Origin: Bacteroides faecalis
Lineage (GTDB): Bacteria > Bacteroidota > Bacteroidia > Bacteroidales > Bacteroidaceae
Length of the DNA: 64,000 bases
Reading direction: 5' to 3'
Assembly: GCF_003865075.1 (NCBI RefSeq)
Contig: NZ_BHWB01000007.1
Location: 124,001 to 188,000 of the forward strand
The position numbers were made by a program, and so were the translations under genes. The notes beneath the pieces were generated by a model. The model had not been told where the DNA came from, ran no database searches, and saw only the letters and a list, made by a program, of their open reading frames with translations. How positions within the stretch are numbered: position 1 is the stretch's first letter; every line of letters starts with the position of its first letter. Shown in pieces: positions 37,740-47,043 of the stretch.

Positions 37740-38765
37740 TTACTCTCTGGAAGCTTTTACCATTTTGATATTGTCCAGGAACCAACGGAATTGATTGTTT
37801 CCACTGGTGGTCATCCCCTGCTGGAGCGAACGGATAACGATACGGGTTTTGGATGTGACTCCGTATAACGGAACTGTGAAATGTGCCCATTGTCCGTAAG
37901 ACTGGATGTTGGATAATGATAATTCCTGACTGATGGTAGATGTAGGAGTACCGACATTACCGGGACCTTCCATTTTTTCTACTACAATAATGGTTGGGTC
38001 AGAACCTGTGACTGTCTTGTCTGTCTTATTCACTTTGAGTAACGGGGCAACATCGAATGTTAATGTGATATTTGTAGATTTTCCGGTTTGTATTTTTCCG
38101 TTTAGTGACATTGACAACCCACATTGTTCGTTGGTTTTGCCTAACTTGAAGTAATTTCTTGCAATGTATACGCTTTGGATATCGTCACTGTTATAGAAAC
38201 TGTATCCTCTTTTGCTGAATTCATTGATTAAATCTTTGAAATCTCTCATTGCAATGGTGTTTTCTTCGAAAGGATTGGCTACGGGGTCTGTTGCTACTCC
38301 ATTTGCATTTGTGTATTTGTCACTGTCGAATAAAGAGAAATCTTCTTCCAGATAAATTGTTCCTATCTCTAAGCCGTCATCTGTGTCAGGATCTAAAGTT
38401 TGTGTAACTTTGATTGTTTCTGACAGCCCATGGCTCGTTATAGTCAAGTGCCCTATACGCAAATCTGTTGTCGTGTTTTCTTTGATGTTCAGTGTTATGT
38501 CGGTGATGCCTTTTCCGGTTGGTTTGTCCGGAGTAATCCACTCTACGTCACTGCTTGCTTCATACCCAAGGTTAGCCGTGACATTTACACTTGGTTTGGT
38601 TCCGGTACTCAGTCGTCCGGTTTGGATGACTGTGATATTAGTCTTATCTACTTTCAGGCGCGGAGAAGCATCTTCTGCGGTGTTTTCCATGCAGGATACC
38701 AAAGCTCCGGCGAGCAACAAAGTAAAGAAGGCTAAAGAGAAATAGCTCTTTTTGAATTTTTTCAT
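37740..38765 (-). CDS. One-BACON-domain surface lipoprotein, paralogue of its neighbour
   Basis: The protein has 341 residues with a lipobox near residue 25 (LVSC). There is one BACON domain (about 35-125, SDVEWITPDKPTGKG, then DLRIGHLTITSHGLSETIKVTQTL). The C-terminal ~200-residue sandwich ends IRSLQQGMTTSGNNQFRWFLDNIKMV. It differs from the gene at 36182 mainly by having one rather than three BACON repeats. The pair look like surface glycan-binding proteins of different reach. It lies between GH31 and the longer paralogue. Confidence 0.82.
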   Translation of the reverse strand: MKKFKKSYFSLAFFTLLLAGALVSCMENTAEDASPRLKVDKTNITVIQTGRLSTGTKPSVNVTANLGYEASSDVEWITPDKPTGKGITDITLNIKENTTTDLRIGHLTITSHGLSETIKVTQTLDPDTDDGLEIGTIYLEEDFSLFDSDKYTNANGVATDPVANPFEENTIAMRDFKDLINEFSKRGYSFYNSDDIQSVYIARNYFKLGKTNEQCGLSMSLNGKIQTGKSTNITLTFDVAPLLKVNKTDKTVTGSDPTIIVVEKMEGPGNVGTPTSTISQELSLSNIQSYGQWAHFTVPLYGVTSKTRIVIRSLQQGMTTSGNNQFRWFLDNIKMVKASRE

Positions 38766-38800
38766 AACTGCTCTGTTTTTATAAGTTTAACAATAAGGAT

Positions 38801-41062
38801 TTATTTCATACTATATTTGATAATTACCTCTTTTTGAATCGGCTGTTTCTTTATATAGATCCGGCAGATACCACTTTCAGAATCTTTTTGGGTTATGACG
38901 GATCCGCAGTTGGTCTTTATTTTTCCATTAATTTCTGTTACTGGTAATTCCAGTGTGTAACTTCTGTGTTGCACTTGTCCGTCATAAGTCCCTTGCGCGG
39001 CTCTGATAGTGATAGTAACTTGTTTGCCTTCTTGCTTGTAGTTCAGCTTTGTAAGTGCCTGTTTACCCTGCTCATATTCTTGGCTGATACCATCATCTTC
39101 ATATAGATAGTAAGTATTATCGCAACCATCCAACCCCGGATAACAACGTAAGATCAGTTCCTCAAGCGGGGTGGTAGCCGGACGTTGGGTATAAGGCTGC
39201 ATTGGCAATAGATAACCGCCTTTCACGAAAAGAGGAAATTCATCGATGTCCTTTTCAATAAAGGTTTCTGTTCCTCCTGTGTAGGCTTTGCCATTAAAGT
39301 AATCATACCAGATGTTATGTTCTGGAAACCATACTTTCTGACCGGCTATTTTCTGTTCCCCTTTTCCGGCATTTGTGATCGGGGCTGCTAACAGAAGATC
39401 GCCAAACATAAATTCTTGCGGATTTTGATAAGAGTGTTCATCGGTGTTGTAATCAATATACATGGCTCTGTTTAACGGTACCATTGTTTGATGAGTCTGC
39501 CATACACTTGAATAAATGTAAGGCATCAACTGAGAGCGGAAGTGGTAGGACTTCTTCATGGATTGCAAGGCCATCTCTCCCCAAAGCCAGGGACGGCGAT
39601 CTAGTTTCGGATCTTTTACGGAATGAATTCTTAATGCTGCTGATAATGCACCGAATTGTGTCCAGCGTGCATACATTTCCGGATCTTCACCGCCATAGAA
39701 ACCACCAATATCATGTGCCCAATAATAACATCCCGCATTTCCGCTAGTTGCTGTCAGCTTTACTTCAAATGCAAGCATTTCCCAATTGGCTACAGCATCG
39801 CCGGAAAATTGTATTGGGTATCGTTGGTCGCCAAATCCTGCCCAGCGGCTGTATCCTGCACCGCGTTTGCCATTACGTTTTGATTGATCAAAATAGAGTT
39901 TGTTAATCCATGCCAGACTTGGTGTGTGTGTACCGCGAACATAATTATATAAGTAGTTTTGCTGCCAATCCAGCCACCAGAAATCTACTCCCATCTTTTC
40001 GCTTTCTCCATGGGCTGCCTTGAAGAATTTACTCATGTAGACGGAGTCTTTTAGATTAAAAAGGATATTTTTACCTGATGATATCTCCTGAGGAGTGGCA
40101 CCCATGCTTTCCATAAACTCTTTGTACATACTTTCATGGGGACGAATTCCGTCGTGCGGATGGTCATTCAATGAAATGGTGATATTTTCATTATGAAATG
40201 TTTTGATGAGTGCTGCCGGGTCCGGGATTAGTTTATTATTCCAGGTGTATCCGGTCCAACCGCGATTGCTGGCATGACCTGTTCCTGTGACAGCCTCTTT
40301 TTGGGTATGCCAACCCATGTCGAATACCATATTGTCAAGAGGAAAATCATTTTCTTTGTATTCGTTTAGCAAATCGATGTAGTCTTGGGAAGTATAATTC
40401 CAATAACGGCAGTACCATACTCCATGAATATATTTACGTGTCATTGGAGTATTGCCACTTACAGCTCCCAAAGAAGATAAGGCAGCCCGGTAGTCATTGC
40501 CGTAAACGAAACAGTATTGATCTTGAACATGGCTATCCGGGCGTTGTGATAGCCATCCGTTAATAATCAAATCTTTGCCTTCATCGTCGATGATATACCA
40601 ACCGTCACGACTTAACAGCCCTTCGTCTAACGGAATCTCTTTGCTTACACGGTCAAGCGTTGAAATAGCACCACCCAGGTTTTGTTTCTGTATATTGCGA
40701 TTGGTGAACTTTTTTTCTTTCCCATCTATTGTATAATATACATTAAAATTGTGTAGCCCAAAAGGAAAATCGTCGTGATGATAAACCATTCGTAAGGTAG
40801 AAGTGGTAATCTCATAATGATTGTTTCCTAAATCCTTTACTTTAAAATCTTGTAGAAGATGTTCGTCCCGATCATTATAGGCGAACATCGTGGGAGAATC
40901 AATGAATTTTGCATTTTCAGCATACTCCAAACGGAATAGGGTAGGAGTGATTAACGTGATACGGTTATTGCCGAATACAAGTGGATTCTTATATTTATTG
41001 GAAGTATAAGCAGCTATACAATTTCCCAGAACTATAAGAAATACAAGTGTGTGTTTTAACAT
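38801..41062 (-). CDS. GH31-family alpha-glycosidase
   Basis: The protein has 753 residues with a signal peptide. An N-terminal beta domain (about 25-215) is followed by a GH31 barrel (about 220-560). The nucleophile-type residue is Asp365 in DFWWLDWQQ and the acid/base-type residue is Asp422 in QFSGDAVANWEM. Proximal and distal C-terminal sandwiches follow. GH31 covers alpha-glucosidases, alpha-xylosidases, alpha-galactosidases and the alpha-N-acetylgalactosaminidase group. The partner GH89 makes a mucin-type alpha-linked substrate attractive, but specificity cannot be read here. It is the first gene of the operon. Confidence 0.92.
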   Translation of the reverse strand: MLKHTLVFLIVLGNCIAAYTSNKYKNPLVFGNNRITLITPTLFRLEYAENAKFIDSPTMFAYNDRDEHLLQDFKVKDLGNNHYEITTSTLRMVYHHDDFPFGLHNFNVYYTIDGKEKKFTNRNIQKQNLGGAISTLDRVSKEIPLDEGLLSRDGWYIIDDEGKDLIINGWLSQRPDSHVQDQYCFVYGNDYRAALSSLGAVSGNTPMTRKYIHGVWYCRYWNYTSQDYIDLLNEYKENDFPLDNMVFDMGWHTQKEAVTGTGHASNRGWTGYTWNNKLIPDPAALIKTFHNENITISLNDHPHDGIRPHESMYKEFMESMGATPQEISSGKNILFNLKDSVYMSKFFKAAHGESEKMGVDFWWLDWQQNYLYNYVRGTHTPSLAWINKLYFDQSKRNGKRGAGYSRWAGFGDQRYPIQFSGDAVANWEMLAFEVKLTATSGNAGCYYWAHDIGGFYGGEDPEMYARWTQFGALSAALRIHSVKDPKLDRRPWLWGEMALQSMKKSYHFRSQLMPYIYSSVWQTHQTMVPLNRAMYIDYNTDEHSYQNPQEFMFGDLLLAAPITNAGKGEQKIAGQKVWFPEHNIWYDYFNGKAYTGGTETFIEKDIDEFPLFVKGGYLLPMQPYTQRPATTPLEELILRCYPGLDGCDNTYYLYEDDGISQEYEQGKQALTKLNYKQEGKQVTITIRAAQGTYDGQVQHRSYTLELPVTEINGKIKTNCGSVITQKDSESGICRIYIKKQPIQKEVIIKYSMK

Positions 41063-41433
41063 AAGTCTGTTAATTTATAGTGTGAATAATGTTTTACGTA
41101 TTTGGTTCGTTTTTAAATCTGATAAAGATGAAACTGCATTTGCTGAATCACTACGGAGCAAAAATAGACAAAAGTAGATGAGGATGTTGTAAATGTGAAT
41201 TAAATCAAGATGAAATATAACTACTTGTAATGATAATATATTTATTATTAATATGTTATGTTTTTGGAATATGAGTTGGATATAGAATTATATTATATTG
41301 TTATAATGCTTTTTTGTTGTTTGTTTGCCTTTTGTATTTGGTTTGTAATAGAATAGAAACAGGTTTGTTATATGCAGATCGGGTAGAATTTATATAAAGT
41401 AAAATTGGTATACTATATTCTTGTCGTTGCGGA
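41063..41433 (-). promoter_or_regulatory. AT-rich gap with the operon promoter of the GH31-GH89 PUL
   Basis: A 371-base region. On the minus strand TACTTTTG (41169-41176) and TATTTTTG (41159-41166) match the -7 consensus, about 100 bases before the GH31 ATG. No matching -33 TTTG is evident, which would fit an activator-dependent promoter (inference). Nothing gene-like is seen. Confidence 0.45.
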
Positions 41434-42996
41434 TTATGGTTTACCGATTTTTAATATTTGTGATTCAAATCCTTCTCTATGGATTGCTTTATTTTTTACT
41501 TTGTTTCTATAAGTATAAATGGTGTTTACAGAATAGTGTAGGAAACTGGCTATCTTGGAACTATCATTAATTCCTAAACGGATTAATGCAAAGATTCGTA
41601 ATTCATTGTTTAATAATTCATCATGTTTTAATATAAAACGTTCGTTCGGTTGAAGCAGTGTGTTAAAGTCTTCTACGAAATCAGGATATAGATGCAAAAA
41701 TGCAAGATCAAAATTACTGTAGAACTCTTTTTGTTCACTTTCAGCCATATCTGAGGACTTTGTCATTTTTAGTAATTCATCTATTTGTCCAGCTGTGATT
41801 TTTCTATTAACGGTTCGTCGGAAATTGTGTAGTTTGCCGATATAGGCTGAACATAAATAAAGGAAATGCTTGATATATTCTTCCTTGACCAAGTTTGCGT
41901 TATTTAGTTTTTCTTTTGCCATGGAATATTTCTTCATTTGTTTGTAAGTCATGAATATTGCAATGATGAGAAATAAAGAAAGAATACTTGTTGCTATCAT
42001 GAAAGTGAAAATCATTTTTTTATGTTGAGTCTCTTGCAACTTATATGCATCGCTGATAACCGGTAGTATTTGTGAAATTCTTGTTGTTCGCAATTTAGCA
42101 TTACACAAAACCGCATCTTCCAATGAATACATGATATATTTATATGCTCTCTTAATATCTTTTTCTTTATAAAGATGTATTGCAAGTGAATATAGAGCTG
42201 CATTTTCTTTCGTTACAGTTCGGATATCGGCGATTGCTGCCAAAGCAAGATATTCTTGATATTTATCTTTTTCATTCTGTTTACGGTACACATCTGCTAA
42301 CGTAAAAAAGATCGGAGCACGCAAATCTGATAAATTAGGAATTTGTTTTAATAATGAGTGAAGTATGTCCTCTGCCTTCTTATATTCTTTATCTACAATG
42401 AGTCCTTTGGCTTTATTATATTGGGATATAGTTGAACTGGGCGGATAAGTGGCCTGCAAAGAATCCCCGTAATTATGGTCTAGTTTAGTATATTGTTGAG
42501 TATAAGGAGATGGGTAGGTGTAAAGAGCAAGGGCGTGATTGAGCTGTTGCTGACAATGATACCAGAGAGTTAATAGACTGTCCGAAAGCGTATTCCTGTC
42601 TATTTTCTGTTGAACTTCAATTGCTTCCTTATACATTCCCCTTGTTATAAGGGCAAACATTGTATTTATGTTAGATTCGTCTTTCCAAATTTTATTGTTT
42701 AGTTGCCGGGCAATTTTATTGCTTCTCATTGCATATACAAGAGACGAATCAGAAATATATGATTTATATTCTTTACAAATATCCTTAAGTAATATGTATT
42801 GCTGGTCTAAAGATAAATTTGGAATACCTAATTGTTTTTTCAGGCTATCTATTCGAGATTCTTTTTGCTTAACATAAGAATCTTGTTTCTCTAATATCTT
42901 ATCCAGACGAGTAAGTGTGGTTGTAGCCTCTTTTTTGCTATATGCTAAAAATGAGTTTCCAAATAATAGTAATAGATATAATAAGACGATTTTCAT
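41434..42996 (-). CDS. DUF6377-type membrane regulator with C-terminal HTH
   Basis: The protein has 520 residues with a signal peptide (about 1-20). Helical TPR-like repeats in the periplasmic part run from about 25 to 325 (KKAEDILHSLLKQIPNLSDLRAPIFFTLADVYRK). One membrane helix follows (about 330-352, MIFTFMIATSILSLFLII), then a coiled linker and a cytoplasmic region with a LuxR-like helix-turn-helix near the end (LRIFALIRLGINDSSKIASFLHYSVNTIYTYRNKVKNKA). It probably senses a periplasmic signal and activates the adjacent GH31-SusCD-GH89 operon, which begins 370 bases downstream on the same strand. The DUF6377 name is from memory. Confidence 0.82.
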   Translation of the reverse strand: MKIVLLYLLLLFGNSFLAYSKKEATTTLTRLDKILEKQDSYVKQKESRIDSLKKQLGIPNLSLDQQYILLKDICKEYKSYISDSSLVYAMRSNKIARQLNNKIWKDESNINTMFALITRGMYKEAIEVQQKIDRNTLSDSLLTLWYHCQQQLNHALALYTYPSPYTQQYTKLDHNYGDSLQATYPPSSTISQYNKAKGLIVDKEYKKAEDILHSLLKQIPNLSDLRAPIFFTLADVYRKQNEKDKYQEYLALAAIADIRTVTKENAALYSLAIHLYKEKDIKRAYKYIMYSLEDAVLCNAKLRTTRISQILPVISDAYKLQETQHKKMIFTFMIATSILSLFLIIAIFMTYKQMKKYSMAKEKLNNANLVKEEYIKHFLYLCSAYIGKLHNFRRTVNRKITAGQIDELLKMTKSSDMAESEQKEFYSNFDLAFLHLYPDFVEDFNTLLQPNERFILKHDELLNNELRIFALIRLGINDSSKIASFLHYSVNTIYTYRNKVKNKAIHREGFESQILKIGKP

Positions 42997-43187
42997 TAGA
43001 AAAGGGAATTAGTATTTGCAAAGATATGTAATTCGAAATGAAAGGCAAACTTTTTATATAAAAAAGAAATAAAACGAAAAAATATATTCGTGCTGATTAC
43101 AGAAATATTACAAGTTTATTAAGTTGGCTTGAAAAATAGGATATATAAGAGCTGATATTTGCTTTGGGAAGATAAGGAACTACCGAA

Positions 43188-44519
43188 TTAGATTGTTTTT
43201 ATTGGTTTTGGAGATATTATTTGTTTTCCCAGATAGGTTTGTATCACTCCACGCATCGATAAATATACCAGAAAGGCTAGCCATAATGCATGATTACCAA
43301 GCGCGTGGTGGAATATATAATAAACTCCGAAGAAACAGGCAGAGGCTATTAACATGGAAGATAGCATTTGACGGGTAGCAGTGGCACCAATAAAGATTCC
43401 ATCCCATAAAAAAGCCGAAAAACCTGTAAATGGAATGGCGAGAACCCAATAAAAGTAATTATTTGCTTCGTTGATAACAGAGGTTTCATTGGTTAATATT
43501 CTAAGAAAGGCTTTTCCTCCTAGCCAATAAAGGATTGTGAAAGCTAACGAGAGGCCGATTCCCCAAAGAAATAGTTGTCGGACAGTCTGGCGGAGAGCAA
43601 GTTGGTTTCTGGCACCGATGTATCGTCCGGCTAATGCTTCTCCGGCATACGCGAAACCATCCATGATGTAAGAAAATAAAGTAAATAATTGCATGAGTAG
43701 AGTGTTTACAGCCAATACAATTTCGCCTTGGACTGCCCCCGCAGAGGTGAAATATATGGTTACAACTACTAGGCAAAGTGTACGGAAGAAAATGTCTCTA
43801 TTAACTTGGAAGAAACGGTTCATTGCTTTCTTTTGCAGAATCTCTTTCCAGATAATGTGCTGCTTATGAGGATTATAGTATCGGAAGTATAATAAGATTG
43901 CCATTAAAAAGCCTGCATACTGTGCTATTAAAGTTCCGGTGGCTACACCTGCTACTTTCATATCCAGCAAGTAAACCAAACAAAGACTTACAACAATATT
44001 CACAATGTTTTGAGTGATGGCAATGTACATCGGAAAACGGGAATTCTGCATGCCGATGAACCAGCCGGCAAAACCATATAGACCCAACATAGCGGGAGCT
44101 CCCCAGATGCAAATGTAAAAGTAGAGGGTGGCTAGCTCTTTAACTTCGTCAGTAGTATGTATAAGCATAAAGGCTATCTTGCAAATGGGGTATTGGAGTA
44201 AAAGTAAGCAGAAAGCTAAAAATAATCCGATCCCTACAGATCGGATTAATAATCGTGTTACCTCGTTTGAGTCGTGCTTACCGAAAGCCTGCGAAGTCAT
44301 TCCACTGGTTCCCATACGCAGGAAACCGAAAATCCAATAAATGATATTGAAAAGCATACCACCCACTGCAATGGCGCCAATGTAGGAAGGTGCTCCCAAA
44401 TGACCGACAATTGTTACGTCGATAAGCCCCAATAACGGTACGGTAATATTGGAGATGATGGATGGAATAGCTATCTGAAGAATACGCTTATTTACGGTAT
44501 TTTGCTTTATCTTAATCAT
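43188..44519 (-). CDS. MATE-family multidrug/toxin exporter (DinF-like)
   Basis: The protein has 443 residues and twelve hydrophobic helices, in two MatE halves (about 10-170 and 235-400). Recognisable blocks are RILQIAIPSIISNITVPLLGLIDVTIVGHLG at the start and DGFAYAGEALAGRYIGARN in the second half, typical of DinF-like members. It exports cationic or amphipathic compounds using Na+ or H+ across the inner membrane. A TACTTTTG element lies upstream at 44561-44568 (minus strand). It is probably unrelated to its neighbours. Confidence 0.93.
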   Translation of the reverse strand: MIKIKQNTVNKRILQIAIPSIISNITVPLLGLIDVTIVGHLGAPSYIGAIAVGGMLFNIIYWIFGFLRMGTSGMTSQAFGKHDSNEVTRLLIRSVGIGLFLAFCLLLLQYPICKIAFMLIHTTDEVKELATLYFYICIWGAPAMLGLYGFAGWFIGMQNSRFPMYIAITQNIVNIVVSLCLVYLLDMKVAGVATGTLIAQYAGFLMAILLYFRYYNPHKQHIIWKEILQKKAMNRFFQVNRDIFFRTLCLVVVTIYFTSAGAVQGEIVLAVNTLLMQLFTLFSYIMDGFAYAGEALAGRYIGARNQLALRQTVRQLFLWGIGLSLAFTILYWLGGKAFLRILTNETSVINEANNYFYWVLAIPFTGFSAFLWDGIFIGATATRQMLSSMLIASACFFGVYYIFHHALGNHALWLAFLVYLSMRGVIQTYLGKQIISPKPIKTI

Positions 44520-44560
44520 TCCCGGGTAATATTTATCTGGTTCTTTTGTTAAAACAACAG

Positions 44561-44568
44561 CAAAAGTA
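44561..44568 (-). promoter_or_regulatory. Putative -7 element for the MATE exporter
   Basis: TACTTTTG on the minus strand, 42 bases before the ATG at 44519. Confidence 0.5.
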
Positions 44569-44600
44569 CTCTTTTGTTAGCTATTCCTAAAGCAATCTCT

Positions 44601-45359
44601 TTATTTAGACAATAATTTCTGTAATAGTTCCGGTTGATTGGTGGTGATATAGTCTACACCTAAATTTATGAAATATTTCATATCATCTTCTTTATCTACA
44701 GTCCATACATTTACTTCCAGACCGAGTTTATGAGATTCTTTTACCCATTCAGGATGTTGCTTTATGGCTCCTATTGAATAATCGATACCTGCAAAGCCTA
44801 ATCTTTTAATCTTTTTCGGTTCCATATCTCCCTCTAAGTAATAAATCTTAGTGTCGGGAAGTAATTTTTTAAAAGCCAGGCAAGCATTAATAGAGAAAGC
44901 GATAATGTCCGTTCGGTCCAGTACCTTATATTTCTTTAAAGCTTTCACGATTTTAGCTGCGGCTTCATCTTCTCTTTTGATATCTGTTAATGATTTCATT
45001 TCCAGCACAAGACGGGTTTTTGTGTTGGTTGCTGCATGTTTTAAGTATTCATCTAATGTCGGTAACTGTTCTCCATTATCCAGATATACTTTGCGTATTT
45101 CTGCAAATGGAGTCGTTTCCATGTTTACGCCCTTAAAGTTTTTGTCGTGATTGACTACCAGTTTACCATCTGTAGTCATCCATACGTCGAATTCAGAACC
45201 AAATGCACCGATAGCGTCAGCTTTTGTGATGGAGGCTATAGAATTCTGAGCGGAACCCGGAGCAGTCCAATAGCCTCGGTGGGCTACCACTTTGACTTGT
45301 GCACATACCATTGTACACATTGCAAATGTAAATGCTGTAAAAAATACAAATTTTTTCAT
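44601..45359 (-). CDS. glpQ: Secreted glycerophosphodiester phosphodiesterase
   Basis: The start at 45359 (MKKFVFFTAF; a Met at 45362 is equivalent) is chosen because the upstream extension runs back into the preceding gene. The product has 252 residues with a signal peptide ending near CAQ. GDPD motifs are HRGYW, SEFDVWMTTDGKLVVNHD and the C-terminal GLEVNVWTVDKEDDM. It splits glycerophosphodiesters, such as deacylated phospholipids, into glycerol 3-phosphate and an alcohol, in the periplasm. It lies 31 bases downstream of an OPA-family phosphate-ester transporter in the same direction. Confidence 0.93.
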   Translation of the reverse strand: MKKFVFFTAFTFAMCTMVCAQVKVVAHRGYWTAPGSAQNSIASITKADAIGAFGSEFDVWMTTDGKLVVNHDKNFKGVNMETTPFAEIRKVYLDNGEQLPTLDEYLKHAATNTKTRLVLEMKSLTDIKREDEAAAKIVKALKKYKVLDRTDIIAFSINACLAFKKLLPDTKIYYLEGDMEPKKIKRLGFAGIDYSIGAIKQHPEWVKESHKLGLEVNVWTVDKEDDMKYFINLGVDYITTNQPELLQKLLSK

Positions 45360-45390
45360 CATATTATTTGATATTAAAAATAAAACTATT

Positions 45391-46677
45391 CTATTTCTTT
45401 CCGTCCTCTTCGTAGCCATTAGCTTTAGCTTTCCAGGCGAACATAAAGACAATTGCTCCCATGGAGCCGAAAATAATTAAAGCACCGATGGCATAGTTCC
45501 AACCCATTGTTTGAGCTAGTAGTCCCAGCCCCCAACCGGAGATTAATGTACTTGCGTAACCAAACAGTCCGGTGAATCCTGCTGCACTTGCGGCAGCCTC
45601 TTGTGTTGCGATATTGGCTGCGGCAATTCCTACCAAAGCTTGTGGTCCGTAAATAAAGAAACCTGCACAACCTAGAATCAAAGCTGCCATCCACATGGGC
45701 GGATGATTTAATCCCCAAAATAGAGTGATAAATACGGTAGACATAATCATACAGATAACACATACGCGTGGTCCGCGTCCACCAAAGAAACGATCGGTTG
45801 CCCATCCCGCTACCAACATTCCGATAATACCGGATATCTCAAAACCTGCTACCATCCAACTGGCGTGTTCAATGGAAATACCTTTCCATTCTCCCAATAA
45901 GGTCGGTCCCCAGTCGAGCACAGCGTAACGAACGGTATATACAAAGAAGTTGGCAAAAGCTAATACCCAGATATAAGGATTGCAAAATACTCGTTTGCGA
46001 ATGATTTGCTTGAACTCTTTCGAGCCTTCATCCTTCTTTTCTTTTTTGGTAATGTTTAGTTCGGGGAGTCCTACTGAACTAGGAGTATCCCGTAGGGCGA
46101 ACCATAAAAATATTGCACCTAACAAAGCAACTATGGAAGGAAAGAAAAAGCACCAACGCCATCCCAGGTTAACTACATAACCGCAGATGATAACAACCAA
46201 ACCTGCCCCGATTGAGTGCGATGTGTTCCAGATAGACATCTTGGTGGCCAGTTGTTTAGGGGGAATCCAATGCGTCAGCAATCGTACGCAAGGAGGAAAT
46301 CCCATGCCTTGGAACCATCCGTTTAGTACCCACATAGTACCTAACATTAATACAGTGGAAGAAAAACCGAAGAGAATATTACAAAATGCGCAGAGAATCA
46401 GACCTGTAACCATAAAATAGCGGGAGTTTACTCGGTCTCCTAAGATACCGTTTGCAAAGCGGGATACGCCATAGAGCAATCCATGTAAGGTTAGAAATAA
46501 GCCTAGGTCTGTTTTGGTGATACCTAGTTCGAGTTGCATGGCTGGCATGGCGATGCTCAAGTTCTTACGAACAAAGTAGAACATTGCATATCCTATCATT
46601 GTAGCTACAATCGTCCGGGTTTGCCAATATTGGAATTTTTTAGCAACGTCTTGAGGCGTAGTTGTAAGTTGTCTCAT
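45391..46677 (-). CDS. OPA-family MFS transporter (UhpC/GlpT-like)
   Basis: The protein has 428 residues with twelve membrane helices. OPA-family blocks include GYAMFYFVRKNLSIAMP, LNGWFQGMGFPPCVRLLTHW and WNTSHSIGAGLV. The family exchanges organic phosphates (glycerol 3-phosphate, hexose phosphates) for inorganic phosphate across the inner membrane. Its similarity seems nearer UhpC-type proteins than the true GlpT at 53004. Being upstream of glpQ, it most likely imports the released glycerol phosphate. Its 5' region carries a conspicuous inverted repeat and TTTCGA boxes. Confidence 0.9.
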   Translation of the reverse strand: MRQLTTTPQDVAKKFQYWQTRTIVATMIGYAMFYFVRKNLSIAMPAMQLELGITKTDLGLFLTLHGLLYGVSRFANGILGDRVNSRYFMVTGLILCAFCNILFGFSSTVLMLGTMWVLNGWFQGMGFPPCVRLLTHWIPPKQLATKMSIWNTSHSIGAGLVVIICGYVVNLGWRWCFFFPSIVALLGAIFLWFALRDTPSSVGLPELNITKKEKKDEGSKEFKQIIRKRVFCNPYIWVLAFANFFVYTVRYAVLDWGPTLLGEWKGISIEHASWMVAGFEISGIIGMLVAGWATDRFFGGRGPRVCVICMIMSTVFITLFWGLNHPPMWMAALILGCAGFFIYGPQALVGIAAANIATQEAAASAAGFTGLFGYASTLISGWGLGLLAQTMGWNYAIGALIIFGSMGAIVFMFAWKAKANGYEEDGKK

Positions 46678-46740
46678 TTTCCTGTTTTATTTTAAAGGTG
46701 TATTTTCATCATAGTAACAGATGCCTTTTTAGTCTGCCAG

Positions 46741-46796
46741 ATTAAACCGTTTTGAAGTATTAGTGTTTCGAATACTTTCGATTAAACGGTTTGATT
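46741..46796. promoter_or_regulatory. Inverted repeat with two TTTCGA boxes in the leader of the OPA transporter gene
   Basis: ATTAAACCGTTT (46741-46752) is inverted as AAACGGTTTGAT (46785-46796), 11 of 12 matching. TTTCGAAT (46766-46773) and TTTCGATT (46776-46783) lie in between. Placed after the -7 element at 46811-46818, it fits a repressor site. Similar ATCGAAA words occur before glpA. Confidence 0.6.
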
Positions 46797-46810
46797 TGTT
46801 TTATATGTCG

Positions 46811-46818
46811 CAAATATA
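46811..46818 (-). promoter_or_regulatory. Putative -7 element for the OPA transporter-glpQ operon
   Basis: TATATTTG on the minus strand, 134 bases before the ATG. Confidence 0.5.
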
Positions 46819-46968
46819 TGGAAAAAGAAATGTTTGCCAATGGAAAAAGATGTTTTTTTTCTTATAAAATGGATTTGTATGTGGATTTTAAATATAAAAA
46901 GAAAGTAAATGCTTCGATTCTGTTACTTTTCGATTACAAGAGTAAATTGGGAATTTAATGAATAAAAT

Positions 46969-47003
46969 AGCCTGAGTTTACTGATAAGAGATAAACTCAG
47001 GCT
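46969..47003 (-). terminator. Terminator of egsA
   Basis: Perfect 12-base stem AGCCTGAGTTTA (46969-46980) / TAAACTCAGGCT (46992-47003) with an 11-base loop. On the minus strand it is followed by ATTTTATT. It begins about 40 bases after the egsA stop. Confidence 0.85.
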
Positions 47004-47043
47004 AGCGTTTTCAATGTCTATACCTTATATAATATGTGTGAAA

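Larger units (their letters stand above)
46678..47043. other. Intergenic region with promoter of the transporter-glpQ pair and terminator of egsA
   Basis: A 366-base region. On the minus strand TATATTTG lies at 46811-46818. Downstream of it, in the 5' leader, is the operator-like inverted repeat at 46741-46796. A further pair of TTCGATT words sits at 46912-46935. The egsA terminator is at 46969-47003. No gene is visible. Confidence 0.6.

Noticed and set aside
45425..45805. 126-codon minus-strand open frame
   Set aside because: An out-of-frame read of the OPA transporter gene, which has a full set of membrane helices and family motifs in its own frame.
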